From: Maccoyibacter sp900556645 | GTDB taxonomy: Bacteria > Bacillota > Clostridia > Lachnospirales > Lachnospiraceae | Direction: 5' to 3' | Length of the DNA stretch: 13,630 nt | Assembly (NCBI GenBank): GCA_958349535.1 | Contig: CATWDJ010000037.1 | Span: 1 to 13,630, forward strand | Shown: in pieces, positions 5,751 to 13,630 of the stretch | How positions within the stretch are numbered: the first letter of the stretch is position 1 | Layout of the letters: each line of letters begins with the position of its first letter | Program-made: the position numbers and the translations under genes | The notes under the pieces: generated by a model | Told to the model about the DNA's origin: nothing | The model's database searches: none | The model's input: only the letters and a program-made list of their open reading frames with translations

Positions 5751-6398
5751 ATGCCGAAAGTATTAAGTGAAAAGGAAAGGAAACAGAAGGAAGAGGTAAT
5801 ACTGGAAAATGCAATGGAGATGTTTGATGCATCCAGCTTTTCAGAGATAACCATGAATGTTTTAGCCAAAAAATGTGATATGGCAAAGGGAACGCTCTTT
5901 AATTATTTTCCAACGAAGGAGACCTTGTTTGCACGGCTTATGTACCGGGAATATGCAGGGTGGGCAGCCCATGAACTGGAAGAGATTGAGAAGCATGACG
6001 TATTTACAAAAGAAAGCTATAAACAGTTTATTTTTGAACAGACCAGGTATTTGTTAAGGGAACGTATGAGAATGATACGTCTGGTATCTATGAAACGTTC
6101 CATTATTAACAAGAACATTGCACCGGAGGTTTTAGCGGAAGAAATCGAAGGCTTGGATGAAAACATACATAAGCTGTCAGCCATAACCGAGAGCAAAATG
6201 GATTTTCTCACAGAGGAGAGGATTTATAACCTGTATATGGCACGACACGTTATTATTATCGGAGCATATGCACTGGCAACCAGTCCCCATAATATCCAAC
6301 AGTTGGAAGAGATAGGAAAGGCGGATTTGGCTGTGATAGAGACCGAAGAAATTGTATTGAAAATGACAAAAGAGTATCTGGATTTGTATTGCCATTAG
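5751..6398 (+). CDS. TetR-family transcriptional repressor, 215 aa
   Basis: Residues 12-60 form a TetR_N DNA-binding domain: a helix running into AMEMFDASSFSEITMNVLAKK, then the recognition helix region CDMAKGTLFNYFPTKETLF (42-60), which is the family signature. The remainder (65-215) is helical and forms the ligand/dimerisation domain; its ligand cannot be told from sequence. Length is typical. ATG 5751 follows GAAAGGA (5738-5744). The two palindromes on its own promoter point to autorepression and to control of the oxidoreductase and hypA-like genes downstream, since only 73 bp with no terminator separate it from the next gene. A redox compound, metal or xenobiotic as inducer is possible but unproven. 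Confidence 0.95.
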   Translation: MPKVLSEKERKQKEEVILENAMEMFDASSFSEITMNVLAKKCDMAKGTLFNYFPTKETLFARLMYREYAGWAAHELEEIEKHDVFTKESYKQFIFEQTRYLLRERMRMIRLVSMKRSIINKNIAPEVLAEEIEGLDENIHKLSAITESKMDFLTEERIYNLYMARHVIIIGAYALATSPHNIQQLEEIGKADLAVIETEEIVLKMTKEYLDLYCH

Positions 6399-6471
6399 CT
6401 GTTTCCATGCAAATAATTACCTTTTAATAGATTGACCGTATGATGAGAAAAATCAAATAGGAGGATTTATT

Positions 6472-9135
6472 ATGAGGGAGAAGATTGCAAAACTTGCACA
6501 GCATATTACGAAACGTAATAAAGAATTTACAGAAAAGGATCCGGAGTATTATGTATTTGCGGACATATTGACGGATGAGCAGGCGGATGTGCTGTTGGCA
6601 ATGGAGCGACGAAAAGAAGAGAAGGTAGAGGTTGTGGCAGCCCGTATTGGAAAAAGCTATGAGGAAACCTTTGATTTGCTGATGGAACTGGCAGATATCG
6701 GTGCGGTGGAGATAAAGCCTCAAAGTGACGGAACGGACCGATTTGAACTGATTATTTATCTTCCGGGAGTATTTGAGCTGATGATGCTGAATCGGGAGCA
6801 GGCAAAGGCACACCCGGAGATTGCCAGAGCTTTTGAGGAATATTCCAGAGTATCGGTGGAACCGGTTACCCAGATGATGCCATTGGGAAATGGTGCATTG
6901 AGAGTAATTCCGGTGGAGTCTGCTATTCAATCCGTAACCAGAAAAGCACCATACGAAGAAATATCCCACTGGCTGACGAAATATCAGAATCATCTGGCGT
7001 TGGCACCGTGTCAGTGCCGTCTGGTTCGTCAACAGATGGGAGAGGGAACCGGAAATATGCCGGAGGAGCTTTGCATTATTCTGGGAGCTACTGCGGAGTC
7101 CTGTATTCGGACCGGAAAAGCCAGAAGAATTACCAAAGAGGAAGCGGAAGAAGTTTTAAAGAAGGCAGAAAAACGAGGCTACATGCATCAGGTAACCAAT
7201 ATGGATGGAACGGACAAAATCTGGGCATTGTGCAACTGTGAACGAAATGTCTGCTTTGCACTCCGCACTTCCCAATATTTTGGAACACCGAATATGTCCC
7301 GTTCCAACTATATTGCAGAGGTTGACCCGAAAAAGTGTGCAGCCTGTGGTCAATGTGTGGAAACCTGTCCGGCAAATGCAGTGAAGCTGGGTCAGAATCT
7401 CTGTACCAAGGAGCCGGTGGTTTATACACCGAAGCCACTGCCGGATGATCATAACTGGGGAAGAGACCGGTATAATCCAGAGTTCCGCACAAATTACGAG
7501 AACACCTATGCATCAGGTTCAGCACCGTGTAAATCTGCCTGTCCGGCACATGTTTCGGTACAGGGTTACATAAAACTGGCTTCTCAGGGAAGATTTTTGG
7601 ATGCGTTGGAATTAATCAAAAAAGAAAATCCATTCCCGGCAGTCTGCGGAAGAATCTGTCCTCATAACTGTGAGAATGAGTGTACCAGAGGAAGTCTGGA
7701 CGAGCCGGTAGCTATTGATGAGATTAAAAAGTTTATAGCAGAGCAGGAGCTAAAAGAGGAAACCAGATTCGTACCGGAGAAGCTTTTTGACTACAGCGAT
7801 AAAAAGATTGCTATTATCGGAGGAGGACCTGCCGGACTTTCATGTGCTTTTTATCTGGCTCAGAAGGGATATACCATTACCGTATTTGAGAAGCAGGATA
7901 AGCTGGGCGGAATGCTGACTCTGGGAATTCCATCCTATCGTCTGGAAAAAGACGTGGTGGAGGCAGAAATTGATGTGCTGAGAAAACTGGGCGTAGAATT
8001 CAAGACTGGTGTGGAGGTCGGAAAAGACGTTACCATTGAAGAATTACGCAGTCAGGGTTATAAAGGATTTTATCTTGCCATCGGAGCTCAGGGTGGAAGA
8101 AAATTGAACATCGAAGGAGAAGACCATGAAGATGTGGTAGCCGGAGTGGACTTTTTAAGAGAGGTAAATCTTGGAAAACCGGTGGAAACAAAAGGCAATG
8201 TTGTGGTTATCGGCGGTGGAAATGTAGCAATCGACGTGGCACGAACCGCAGTAAGAACCGGTGCAGATACGGTAAATATGTTCTGTTTAGAGAGCGAGCA
8301 GGAGATGCCGGCACAGGAAGAAGAGGTGCTTGAGGCAAAACAGGAGAAGGTAGTCATCCAAAACGGATGGGGACCAAAACGAATCCTTGTACAGGACGGA
8401 AAGATAACAGGAGTAGAATTTAAACGTTGCCTCAGTGTTTTTGATGAAAATAAGAAATTTGCTCCTCATTTTGATGAGACGGATACAAAGATTGTACCGG
8501 CGGATAAGGTGCTGTTATCCATTGGCCAGTCCATTCTCTGGGGAGACTTGCTGAAAGGAACCAAGGTACAGATTCATCCGAACGGAACGGCAGCAGCAGA
8601 TTCCTTTACCTATCAGACAGATGAGGAAGATATTTTTGTAGGCGGTGATGCATATACCGGACCGAAAATTGCCATCAATGCCATTGCAGCAGGAAAAGAG
8701 GGAGCAGATTCCCTGCACAGAGCTGTACAGGAGGGACAGACCCTGCATTTGGGACGTAACCGCAGAATCTTTGATGTGCTGGATAAGGACAACGTAGAAT
8801 TTGACGGCTATGATAGAGCAAAAAGAGCAGTGGTTGCAAGAGACAGTCGGAAAGAAAATAGCTTCTCAGACCCGAGAATTACATTGACGGCAGAACAGAT
8901 AAAAGAGGAAACCGCACGGTGTCTGGAGTGCGGAGCGGCACATGTGGATGAAAACCAGTGCTTAGGCTGCGGAGAATGTACGGTACGCTGTAAGTTTGAT
9001 GCCATTACACTGAAAAAAGAATATGACGCATACAGCTTTGGATATGAAAACATCAAGAAGCATGCGGTAAAAGGTATTATTGAAAGTAAAATCAAAACAG
9101 CTCTTAATCCGAACAGAGATAGCAAAGAGGTATAA
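6472..9135 (+). CDS. Multi-[4Fe-4S] FAD/NAD(P)H oxidoreductase, GltD/AegA-like with N-terminal extension, 887 aa
   Basis: Domains in order: a winged-helix-like segment (about 30-105); a cysteine-rich metal domain (Cys180 and Cys182 in CQCR, Cys201, Cys211, CNC at 254-256, Cys261); a ferredoxin motif CAACGQCVETCP (289-300); a GltD/dihydropyrimidine-dehydrogenase-type Fe-S domain (Cys353, 357, 392, 396, 400, 404); an FAD Rossmann fold IIGGGPAGLSC (448-458); an NAD(P)H Rossmann fold VIGGGNVAIDVARTA (579-593); a second FAD contact FVGGDAYTGP (722-731); and C-terminal ferredoxin-like cysteines (817, 820, 830, 833, 836, 840). Family knowledge supports electron transfer from NAD(P)H through FAD to Fe-S centres. 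The final acceptor is unknown, and no glutamate synthase large subunit is nearby. It is cytoplasmic. AGGAGG at 6459-6464 sets the start. It is likely cotranscribed with tetR, and hypA follows after 3 bp. Confidence 0.9.
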   Translation: MREKIAKLAQHITKRNKEFTEKDPEYYVFADILTDEQADVLLAMERRKEEKVEVVAARIGKSYEETFDLLMELADIGAVEIKPQSDGTDRFELIIYLPGVFELMMLNREQAKAHPEIARAFEEYSRVSVEPVTQMMPLGNGALRVIPVESAIQSVTRKAPYEEISHWLTKYQNHLALAPCQCRLVRQQMGEGTGNMPEELCIILGATAESCIRTGKARRITKEEAEEVLKKAEKRGYMHQVTNMDGTDKIWALCNCERNVCFALRTSQYFGTPNMSRSNYIAEVDPKKCAACGQCVETCPANAVKLGQNLCTKEPVVYTPKPLPDDHNWGRDRYNPEFRTNYENTYASGSAPCKSACPAHVSVQGYIKLASQGRFLDALELIKKENPFPAVCGRICPHNCENECTRGSLDEPVAIDEIKKFIAEQELKEETRFVPEKLFDYSDKKIAIIGGGPAGLSCAFYLAQKGYTITVFEKQDKLGGMLTLGIPSYRLEKDVVEAEIDVLRKLGVEFKTGVEVGKDVTIEELRSQGYKGFYLAIGAQGGRKLNIEGEDHEDVVAGVDFLREVNLGKPVETKGNVVVIGGGNVAIDVARTAVRTGADTVNMFCLESEQEMPAQEEEVLEAKQEKVVIQNGWGPKRILVQDGKITGVEFKRCLSVFDENKKFAPHFDETDTKIVPADKVLLSIGQSILWGDLLKGTKVQIHPNGTAAADSFTYQTDEEDIFVGGDAYTGPKIAINAIAAGKEGADSLHRAVQEGQTLHLGRNRRIFDVLDKDNVEFDGYDRAKRAVVARDSRKENSFSDPRITLTAEQIKEETARCLECGAAHVDENQCLGCGECTVRCKFDAITLKKEYDAYSFGYENIKKHAVKGIIESKIKTALNPNRDSKEV

Positions 9136-9138
9136 CAT

Positions 9139-9510
9139 ATGCATGAAATAACAATTTTGGTGCAGCTGGTTCATACGGTGGAAAAGGAGGCAAGAGCGAA
9201 TCATATTGCAGAAAAAATAGACACGATTGTGGTACAGGTGGGACAATTGACATCAATTGTCCCGAAATACCTGACAGAGTACTATCCCAATGTGACGGAA
9301 GGGACATTGCTGGAGGGTAGCAGGTTAGAGGTAGAGGTCATAAAGGGAAACGGTCTGTGCCATCATTGCAATAAAGTTTTTGGCATTGTACAGCACAAAG
9401 GAAAATGTCCTATCTGCCAGAGAAAAGACTGGGAGATGTTAAGTGGTCAGGAATTTATCCTAAAAGAGATACGAATCCGGGAGACACAGGAACTTTTGTT
9501 GGAAAATTAG
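9139..9510 (+). CDS. hypA: HypA-like nickel/zinc metallochaperone, 123 aa
   Basis: The protein begins Met-His-Glu, the N-terminal nickel site of HypA, and carries a zinc ribbon with Cys74-x2-Cys77 and Cys90-x2-Cys93. Other family marks are VVQVGQLTSIVPKYL (31-45) and SGQEFILKEI (102-111). Length is normal for HypA/HybF. The family delivers nickel to [NiFe] hydrogenase, and to urease in some bacteria, but neither enzyme nor any other hyp gene is in the window. ATG 9139 is 3 bp after the oxidoreductase stop, with AAGAGG (9125-9130) inside the end of that gene, so translation of the two is probably coupled. The pairing suggests it serves the oxidoreductase or a metal enzyme of the same pathway (inference). 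A zinc-only regulatory role is an alternative. Confidence 0.92.
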   Translation: MHEITILVQLVHTVEKEARANHIAEKIDTIVVQVGQLTSIVPKYLTEYYPNVTEGTLLEGSRLEVEVIKGNGLCHHCNKVFGIVQHKGKCPICQRKDWEMLSGQEFILKEIRIRETQELLLEN

Positions 9511-9562
9511 CAATACTTATAAAAAGAATTAAATATATTAATTTTTCTAATTTTAAGTCTAA

Positions 9563-9571
9563 TGCTATAAT
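9563..9571 (+). promoter_or_regulatory. Extended -10 promoter for purL
   Basis: TGC followed by TATAAT (9566-9571) is a perfect extended -10. The -35 region 17-18 bases upstream is only a T-rich stretch, which fits extended -10 promoters that do not need a -35. The predicted start near 9578 leaves about 27 nt with AGGAGG (9593-9598) before ATG 9605. That leader is too short for a purine riboswitch. Confidence 0.7.
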
Positions 9572-9604
9572 CAAAGAAAAAAGAGTTCAATTAGGAGGTT
9601 TTTC

Positions 9605-12600
9605 ATGAGCAACGTAAGAAGAGTTTATGTGGAAAAGAAACCGGCTTATGCCGTGGCAGCCAAAGAACTACAGTCTGAAATCAAGAGCTATTTGGGGATA
9701 AAGACCGTAACAGGGGTGCGGGTGTTTATCCGTTATGATATAGAGAATGTCTCAGAGGAAACCTACCAAAAGGCATTGGGAACCGTATTTTCCGAGCCTC
9801 CGGTAGATGAGGTTTATGAAGAGAAGATTGAATTGGGAGATGCAAAGGTATTCAGCGTAGAGTATCTGCCGGGACAGTTCGACCAGAGAGCAGATTCCGC
9901 AGAGCAGTGTCTGAAATTATTAAAAGAGGATGAGGAACCGATTATCCGTTCTGCAACGACCTATGTAATCAGCGGCGATATTACGGAGGAGCAGTTAGAG
10001 GCAATCAAGAATCACTGCATCAATCCGGTGGATTCCCGTGAGACCGGAATGGAGAAGCCGGAGACTCTTGTGACAGAATTTGAGGAGCCGGCAGATGTAA
10101 TTATTTTTGACGGCTTTGTGGATATGGAAGAGGGAAAGTTAAAAGAGTTATATGATTCTCTGGGACTTGCCATGACCTTTAAGGATTTCCTTCACATTCA
10201 GAATTATTTCAAGAAGGAAGAAAAACGCAATCCTTCTATGACAGAGATTCGCGTATTGGATACCTATTGGTCTGACCATTGTCGTCATACCACATTTTCC
10301 ACAGAATTAAAAGACGTTGCATTTGATGAGGGCTATTACAAAGCTCCGATTGAGAAAACCTATCAGGATTATTTAGATACACACAAGGAAATGTACGCAG
10401 GCAGAGATGACAAGTTTGTATGCCTGATGGACATTGCCTTGATGGCGATGAAAAAGCTTCGCAAAGAAGGAAAATTAGAGGATTTGGAGGAGTCAGAGGA
10501 AATCAATGCCTGCTCCATCGTTGTGCCGGTGGAGGTTGACGGAAAGACCGAGGAGTGGCTGGTAAACTTCAAGAACGAGACCCACAACCATCCGACAGAG
10601 ATTGAGCCTTTCGGTGGTGCGGCAACCTGTTTGGGAGGAGCCATCCGTGACCCGCTTTCAGGACGTACCTATGTATATCAGGCAATGCGTGTTACCGGAG
10701 CGGCAGACCCGACCGTATCCGTAAAAGATACCATGGAAGGAAAACTTCCGCAGAAGAAATTAGTACGTGGAGCAGCCCACGGTTACAGCTCCTATGGAAA
10801 CCAGATTGGACTTGCCACCGGATATGTCAAAGAGATTTATCATCCGGATTATGTGGCAAAGCGTATGGAAATCGGAGCCGTTATGGGAGCAGCACCGAGA
10901 CGGGCGGTACAGAGACTGACCTCTGATCCGGGAGACATTATTATTCTTCTGGGAGGAAGAACAGGACGTGACGGCTGCGGCGGTGCCACAGGTTCTTCCA
11001 AGGCACATACCACAGAATCCATTGATACCTGCGGTGCAGAAGTACAGAAGGGTAATCCACCTACAGAGCGTAAGATTCAGAGACTTTTCCGCAGGGAAGA
11101 GGTGGCACATATCATTAAGAAATGTAATGATTTCGGTGCCGGCGGTGTTTCCGTAGCCATCGGTGAGCTGGCAGACGGATTGAAAGTAGATTTGGATAAA
11201 GTACCGAAAAAATATGCAGGTCTGGACGGAACAGAACTGGCAATTTCTGAGTCCCAGGAGCGTATGGCAGTTGTCATTGCACCGGAGGATGCAGAACAGT
11301 TTTTGGCATATGCAAAAGAAGAAAACTTAGAAGCCGTAAAGGTGGCAGTAGTAACCGAGGAGCCGCGTCTGGTACTGGTTTGGAGAGGCAAAGAGATTGT
11401 AAATATTTCCCGTGCATTTCTGGATACCAACGGTGCTCATCAGGAGACCACCGTATCTGTGGATATGCCGGTAAAAGAGGAAAACTTCTTTGAGAAAAAA
11501 GAACTTCCGGCAGTAGAGGAAGCATTGAAGAATCATGATGTGAAAAAAGCATGGCTTGCAATGCTGGCAGATTTGAATGTGTGCTCCCAGAAAGGTCTGG
11601 TGGAAATGTTTGACGGCTCCATCGGAGCAGGAAGCGTATTCATGCCTTACGGCGGACGTTATCAGTTGACAGAGACCCAGACCATGGTGGCAAAGCTTCC
11701 GGTGGCAGAGGGCGTATGTGATACCGTAACTATGATGGCATATGGATTTGATCCGTATCTGTCTTCCTGGAGTCCGTATCATGGTTCTGTTTATGCAGTA
11801 TTGGAATCTGTTGCAAGAATTGTTGCATCCGGCGGAGATTACAAAAAAATCCGTTTTACCTTCCAAGAGTACTTCCGCAGAATGAGTGAGGACCCGAAAC
11901 GTTGGAGCCAGCCGTTTGCAGCTTTGCTGGGAGCGTACAGTGCTCAGATTGGCTTCGGACTTCCATCTATCGGAGGAAAAGACTCCATGTCCGGTACCTT
12001 CAACGAAATTGACGTACCGCCGACACTGGTATCCTTTGCGGTAGATGTGGCAAAAGAGAAAGATATTATCACACCGGAGTTGAAACAGGTAGGCAATGCT
12101 CTGATGGTTTGCAAAATAGAAAAGGATGCCTATGATTTACCGAATTACCGGCAGATTATGGATTTATATGACAAGGTACACAGTTTGATTCAGCAGGGTG
12201 TTATCGTATCTGCCTATGCTTTGGACGGAAAAGGTCTGGCGGCAGCAGTCAGCAAGATGGCATTCGGAAATAAGCTGGGTGTTTCCATTGAGAAAGAAGT
12301 ATCCACCGATATGCTCTTTGCACCGGGCTTTGGTAATCTGGTATTAGAGATTGCAAAGGGAAAAGAAGCAGAGGCACAGCAGATGTTGGGTGTTTATGGA
12401 CAGACCGTTGGACATGTGGAAGAAAAGGCAGAGTTTGTCTATGGCAGCATGACCATCGGTATGGAAGAAGCTGTAGAGGAATGGAGCAAGACTTTGGAAA
12501 AGGTATTCCCTACCCGTGCTACGGAGGAGAAAGAGAAATTGGATACTCCGATGTACACCGCAGGAAATGTCTATGTCTGCAAGAACAAAATTGCAAAGCC

Positions 12601-13393
12601 GACAGTATTTATTCCGGTATTTCCGGGTACAAACTGCGAATACGACAGTGCAAAGGCTTTTGAAGCGGCAGGAGCAAATACTATCGTAAAGGTATTTAAA
12701 AATCTGAATGCAGAGGATATCCGTGATTCTGTGGATGTGTTTGTAAAAGCCATTGAGCAGTCCCAGATGATTATGTTCCCGGGCGGCTTCAGTGCCGGAG
12801 ATGAACCGGAAGGAAGTGCTAAGTTCTTTGCAACCGCATTCCGCAACGAAAAGATGAAAGAAGCGGTTATGAAGCTGTTAAATGAGCGGGATGGTCTGGC
12901 ACTTGGAATCTGTAACGGTTTTCAGGCGTTGATTAAATTGGGACTGGTTCCGTATGGTGAGATTACGGAGCAGAAAGCAGACTCTCCGACCTTGACCTAC
13001 AATACTATCGGACGCCATATCTCCAAGATGGTATATACCAAGGTAGTAACCAACAAATCCCCATGGCTGGCAGGAGCCGAGGTGGGCAAGGTATATTGCA
13101 ATCCTGCATCCCACGGCGAGGGACGTTTTGTAGCACCGAAGGAATGGCTGGATAAGCTGTTTGCCAACGGTCAGGTGGCAACCCAGTATGTCAATGAGCA
13201 GGGAATCCCGACCATGGATGAAGAGTGGAATGTCAACGGTTCCTACATGGCAATCGAGGGTATTACCAGTCCGGACGGTCGTGTGCTGGGTAAGATGGCA
13301 CATGCGGAAAGAAAGGGTACCTCTGTGGCAGTAAATATCTACGGAGAACAGGATATGAAGCTGTTTGAATCGGGAGTTGCTTATTTCAAATAA
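9605..13393 (+). CDS. purL: Phosphoribosylformylglycinamidine synthase, single-chain, 1262 aa
   Basis: Catalyses the fourth step of de novo purine synthesis: FGAR plus glutamine and ATP gives FGAM. The N-terminal PurS-like part is followed by the two-lobed AIRS-type synthase core, with WSDHCRHTTF at 222-231, ETHNHPTE at 325-332 and GGRTGRDGCGGATGSS at 450-465. From about 998 a glutaminase (GATase class I) domain follows, with FPGTNCEYDS, nucleophile Cys1103 in GICNGFQ, and the His1170/Glu1172 pair in SHGEGRF. All three functions are therefore in one chain, unlike the PurS/PurQ/PurL complex of Bacillus, and the catalytic residues look intact. The chain matches the roughly 1250-residue single-chain type seen in clostridia. 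AGGAGG lies 6 bases before ATG 9605. No other pur gene is adjacent; it sits between hypA and a tRNA operon. Cytoplasmic. Confidence 0.97.
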   Translation: MSNVRRVYVEKKPAYAVAAKELQSEIKSYLGIKTVTGVRVFIRYDIENVSEETYQKALGTVFSEPPVDEVYEEKIELGDAKVFSVEYLPGQFDQRADSAEQCLKLLKEDEEPIIRSATTYVISGDITEEQLEAIKNHCINPVDSRETGMEKPETLVTEFEEPADVIIFDGFVDMEEGKLKELYDSLGLAMTFKDFLHIQNYFKKEEKRNPSMTEIRVLDTYWSDHCRHTTFSTELKDVAFDEGYYKAPIEKTYQDYLDTHKEMYAGRDDKFVCLMDIALMAMKKLRKEGKLEDLEESEEINACSIVVPVEVDGKTEEWLVNFKNETHNHPTEIEPFGGAATCLGGAIRDPLSGRTYVYQAMRVTGAADPTVSVKDTMEGKLPQKKLVRGAAHGYSSYGNQIGLATGYVKEIYHPDYVAKRMEIGAVMGAAPRRAVQRLTSDPGDIIILLGGRTGRDGCGGATGSSKAHTTESIDTCGAEVQKGNPPTERKIQRLFRREEVAHIIKKCNDFGAGGVSVAIGELADGLKVDLDKVPKKYAGLDGTELAISESQERMAVVIAPEDAEQFLAYAKEENLEAVKVAVVTEEPRLVLVWRGKEIVNISRAFLDTNGAHQETTVSVDMPVKEENFFEKKELPAVEEALKNHDVKKAWLAMLADLNVCSQKGLVEMFDGSIGAGSVFMPYGGRYQLTETQTMVAKLPVAEGVCDTVTMMAYGFDPYLSSWSPYHGSVYAVLESVARIVASGGDYKKIRFTFQEYFRRMSEDPKRWSQPFAALLGAYSAQIGFGLPSIGGKDSMSGTFNEIDVPPTLVSFAVDVAKEKDIITPELKQVGNALMVCKIEKDAYDLPNYRQIMDLYDKVHSLIQQGVIVSAYALDGKGLAAAVSKMAFGNKLGVSIEKEVSTDMLFAPGFGNLVLEIAKGKEAEAQQMLGVYGQTVGHVEEKAEFVYGSMTIGMEEAVEEWSKTLEKVFPTRATEEKEKLDTPMYTAGNVYVCKNKIAKPTVFIPVFPGTNCEYDSAKAFEAAGANTIVKVFKNLNAEDIRDSVDVFVKAIEQSQMIMFPGGFSAGDEPEGSAKFFATAFRNEKMKEAVMKLLNERDGLALGICNGFQALIKLGLVPYGEITEQKADSPTLTYNTIGRHISKMVYTKVVTNKSPWLAGAEVGKVYCNPASHGEGRFVAPKEWLDKLFANGQVATQYVNEQGIPTMDEEWNVNGSYMAIEGITSPDGRVLGKMAHAERKGTSVAVNIYGEQDMKLFESGVAYFK

Positions 13394-13409
13394 AAATGTA
13401 AAAAAAGGC

Positions 13410-13439
13410 TTGACTTTTTATAGGTAGAAATAGTATAAT
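13410..13439 (+). promoter_or_regulatory. Promoter of the tRNA-Val/tRNA-Met operon
   Basis: TTGACT (13410-13415), an 18-base spacer, and TATAAT (13434-13439). The predicted start is near 13446, at the beginning of a perfect hairpin and about 29 bases before tRNA-Val. It begins 16 bases after the purL stop. Confidence 0.88.
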
Positions 13440-13442
13440 AAC

Positions 13443-13469
13443 GAAGTCGGTCAGAACTTGACCGACTTC
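13443..13469 (+). other. Perfect 11-bp hairpin in the tRNA operon leader
   Basis: GAAGTCGGTCA (13443-13453) is fully complementary to TGACCGACTTC (13459-13469), with the loop GAACT. It lies right after the -10 and 5 bases before tRNA-Val. No T run follows, so it is not a normal terminator. It could be a 5' cap-like stem of the pre-tRNA transcript or a DNA-binding palindrome at the start site. Confidence 0.8.
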
Positions 13470-13474
13470 AGAAT

Positions 13475-13547
13475 GGGATCTTAGCTCAGCTGGGAGAGCA
13501 TCTGCCTTACAAGCAGAGGGTCACAGGTTCGAGCCCTGTAGGTCCCA
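13475..13547 (+). tRNA. tRNA-Val (anticodon TAC)
   Basis: The acceptor GGGATCT (13475-13481) pairs with AGGTCCC (13540-13546) with one T-G pair, and the discriminator is A13547. The D arm is GCTC/GAGC. The anticodon stem TCTGC/GCAGA (13501-13505/13513-13517) carries the loop CTTACAA with anticodon TAC at 13508-13510. The T arm is ACAGG-TTCGAGC-CCTGT. CCA is not encoded. Confidence 0.97.
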
Positions 13548-13570
13548 TTTATATCGAAATAATTGCATAT

Positions 13571-13630
13571 GGCGAGATAGCTCAGTTGGCTAGAGCATGC
13601 GGTTCATACCCGCAGTGTCGAGGGTTCAAA
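13571..13630 (+). tRNA. tRNA-Met, elongator type (anticodon CAT), partial
   Basis: The gene begins GGCGAGA (13571-13577). The D arm is GCTC/GAGC. The anticodon stem TGCGG/CCGCA (13598-13602/13610-13614) has the loop TTCATAC with CAT at 13605-13607. The T arm starts before the window ends. The stem lacks the three consecutive G-C pairs of initiator tRNA, and the loop matches elongator Met better than lysidine-type tRNA-Ile, so elongator Met is preferred. Its 3' end lies outside the window. Confidence 0.88.

Noticed and set aside
9527..9546. AT-only hairpin AATTAA-ATATA-TTAATT with a short T run between hypA and purL
   Set aside because: A six-pair stem without G-C pairs is too weak to call a terminator, although it may slow RNA polymerase.
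9511..9604. Purine riboswitch in front of purL
   Set aside because: The gap is 94 bases with a predicted leader of about 27 nt. None of the conserved aptamer loops is visible.
1..13630. Insertion sequence, prophage attachment site or CRISPR array near the tRNA/rRNA genes
   Set aside because: No transposase, integrase, spaced direct repeats or duplicated tRNA 3' ends were seen, and gene content and codon style look uniform along the window.

Overview
The window looks like a piece of a low-to-mid GC Gram-positive anaerobe chromosome, most likely a Clostridia/Lachnospiraceae-type Firmicute. The reasons are strong AGGAGG-type ribosome binding sites, near-consensus sigma-A promoters, tRNA genes without encoded CCA ends, a single-chain PurL of about 1260 residues, and oxygen-sensitive-looking Fe-S flavoproteins. 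The assignment rests on sequence style and family knowledge, not on a database search. No mobile element or CRISPR array was seen.

Layout. 1-380: the 3' tail of a 23S rRNA gene, a 205-bp spacer with no recognisable 5S rRNA, tRNA-Trp and a strong intrinsic terminator, which closes an rRNA operon. 376-2300: a 141-residue unknown protein, convergent with larE (a three-cysteine sulfur-insertion enzyme of the nickel-pincer cofactor pathway), then a 383-bp AT-rich gap with two divergent promoters, then a 75-residue HPr-like protein that lacks the catalytic histidine but keeps the regulatory serine. 2301-4711: a 787-residue protein with a Cas4/RecB-like PD-(D/E)XK nuclease domain in front of an XPD/DinG-type Fe-S helicase. 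Its end overlaps by 24 bp a convergent LysR-type regulator gene.

4688-9510: a redox/metal locus with two divergent regulators. The LysR gene (minus strand) and a TetR gene (plus strand) share a 172-bp control region with two near-perfect promoters. Two identical-design palindromes (TGACC-N3-GGTCA) sit on the TetR promoter. Downstream of tetR is an 887-residue FAD/multi-[4Fe-4S] oxidoreductase (GltD/AegA-like core with an unusual N-terminal winged-helix-like and Cys-rich extension), followed after 3 bp by a HypA-like nickel/zinc chaperone. No hydrogenase or urease gene is present. This tetR-oxidoreductase-hypA unit is the best candidate for an undescribed system in the window.

9563-13393: a stand-alone purL with its own extended -10 promoter. 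13410-13630: a strong promoter, a perfect 11-bp hairpin at the predicted transcript start, tRNA-Val and the first 60 nt of tRNA-Met, i.e. the start of a tRNA operon that runs off the window.
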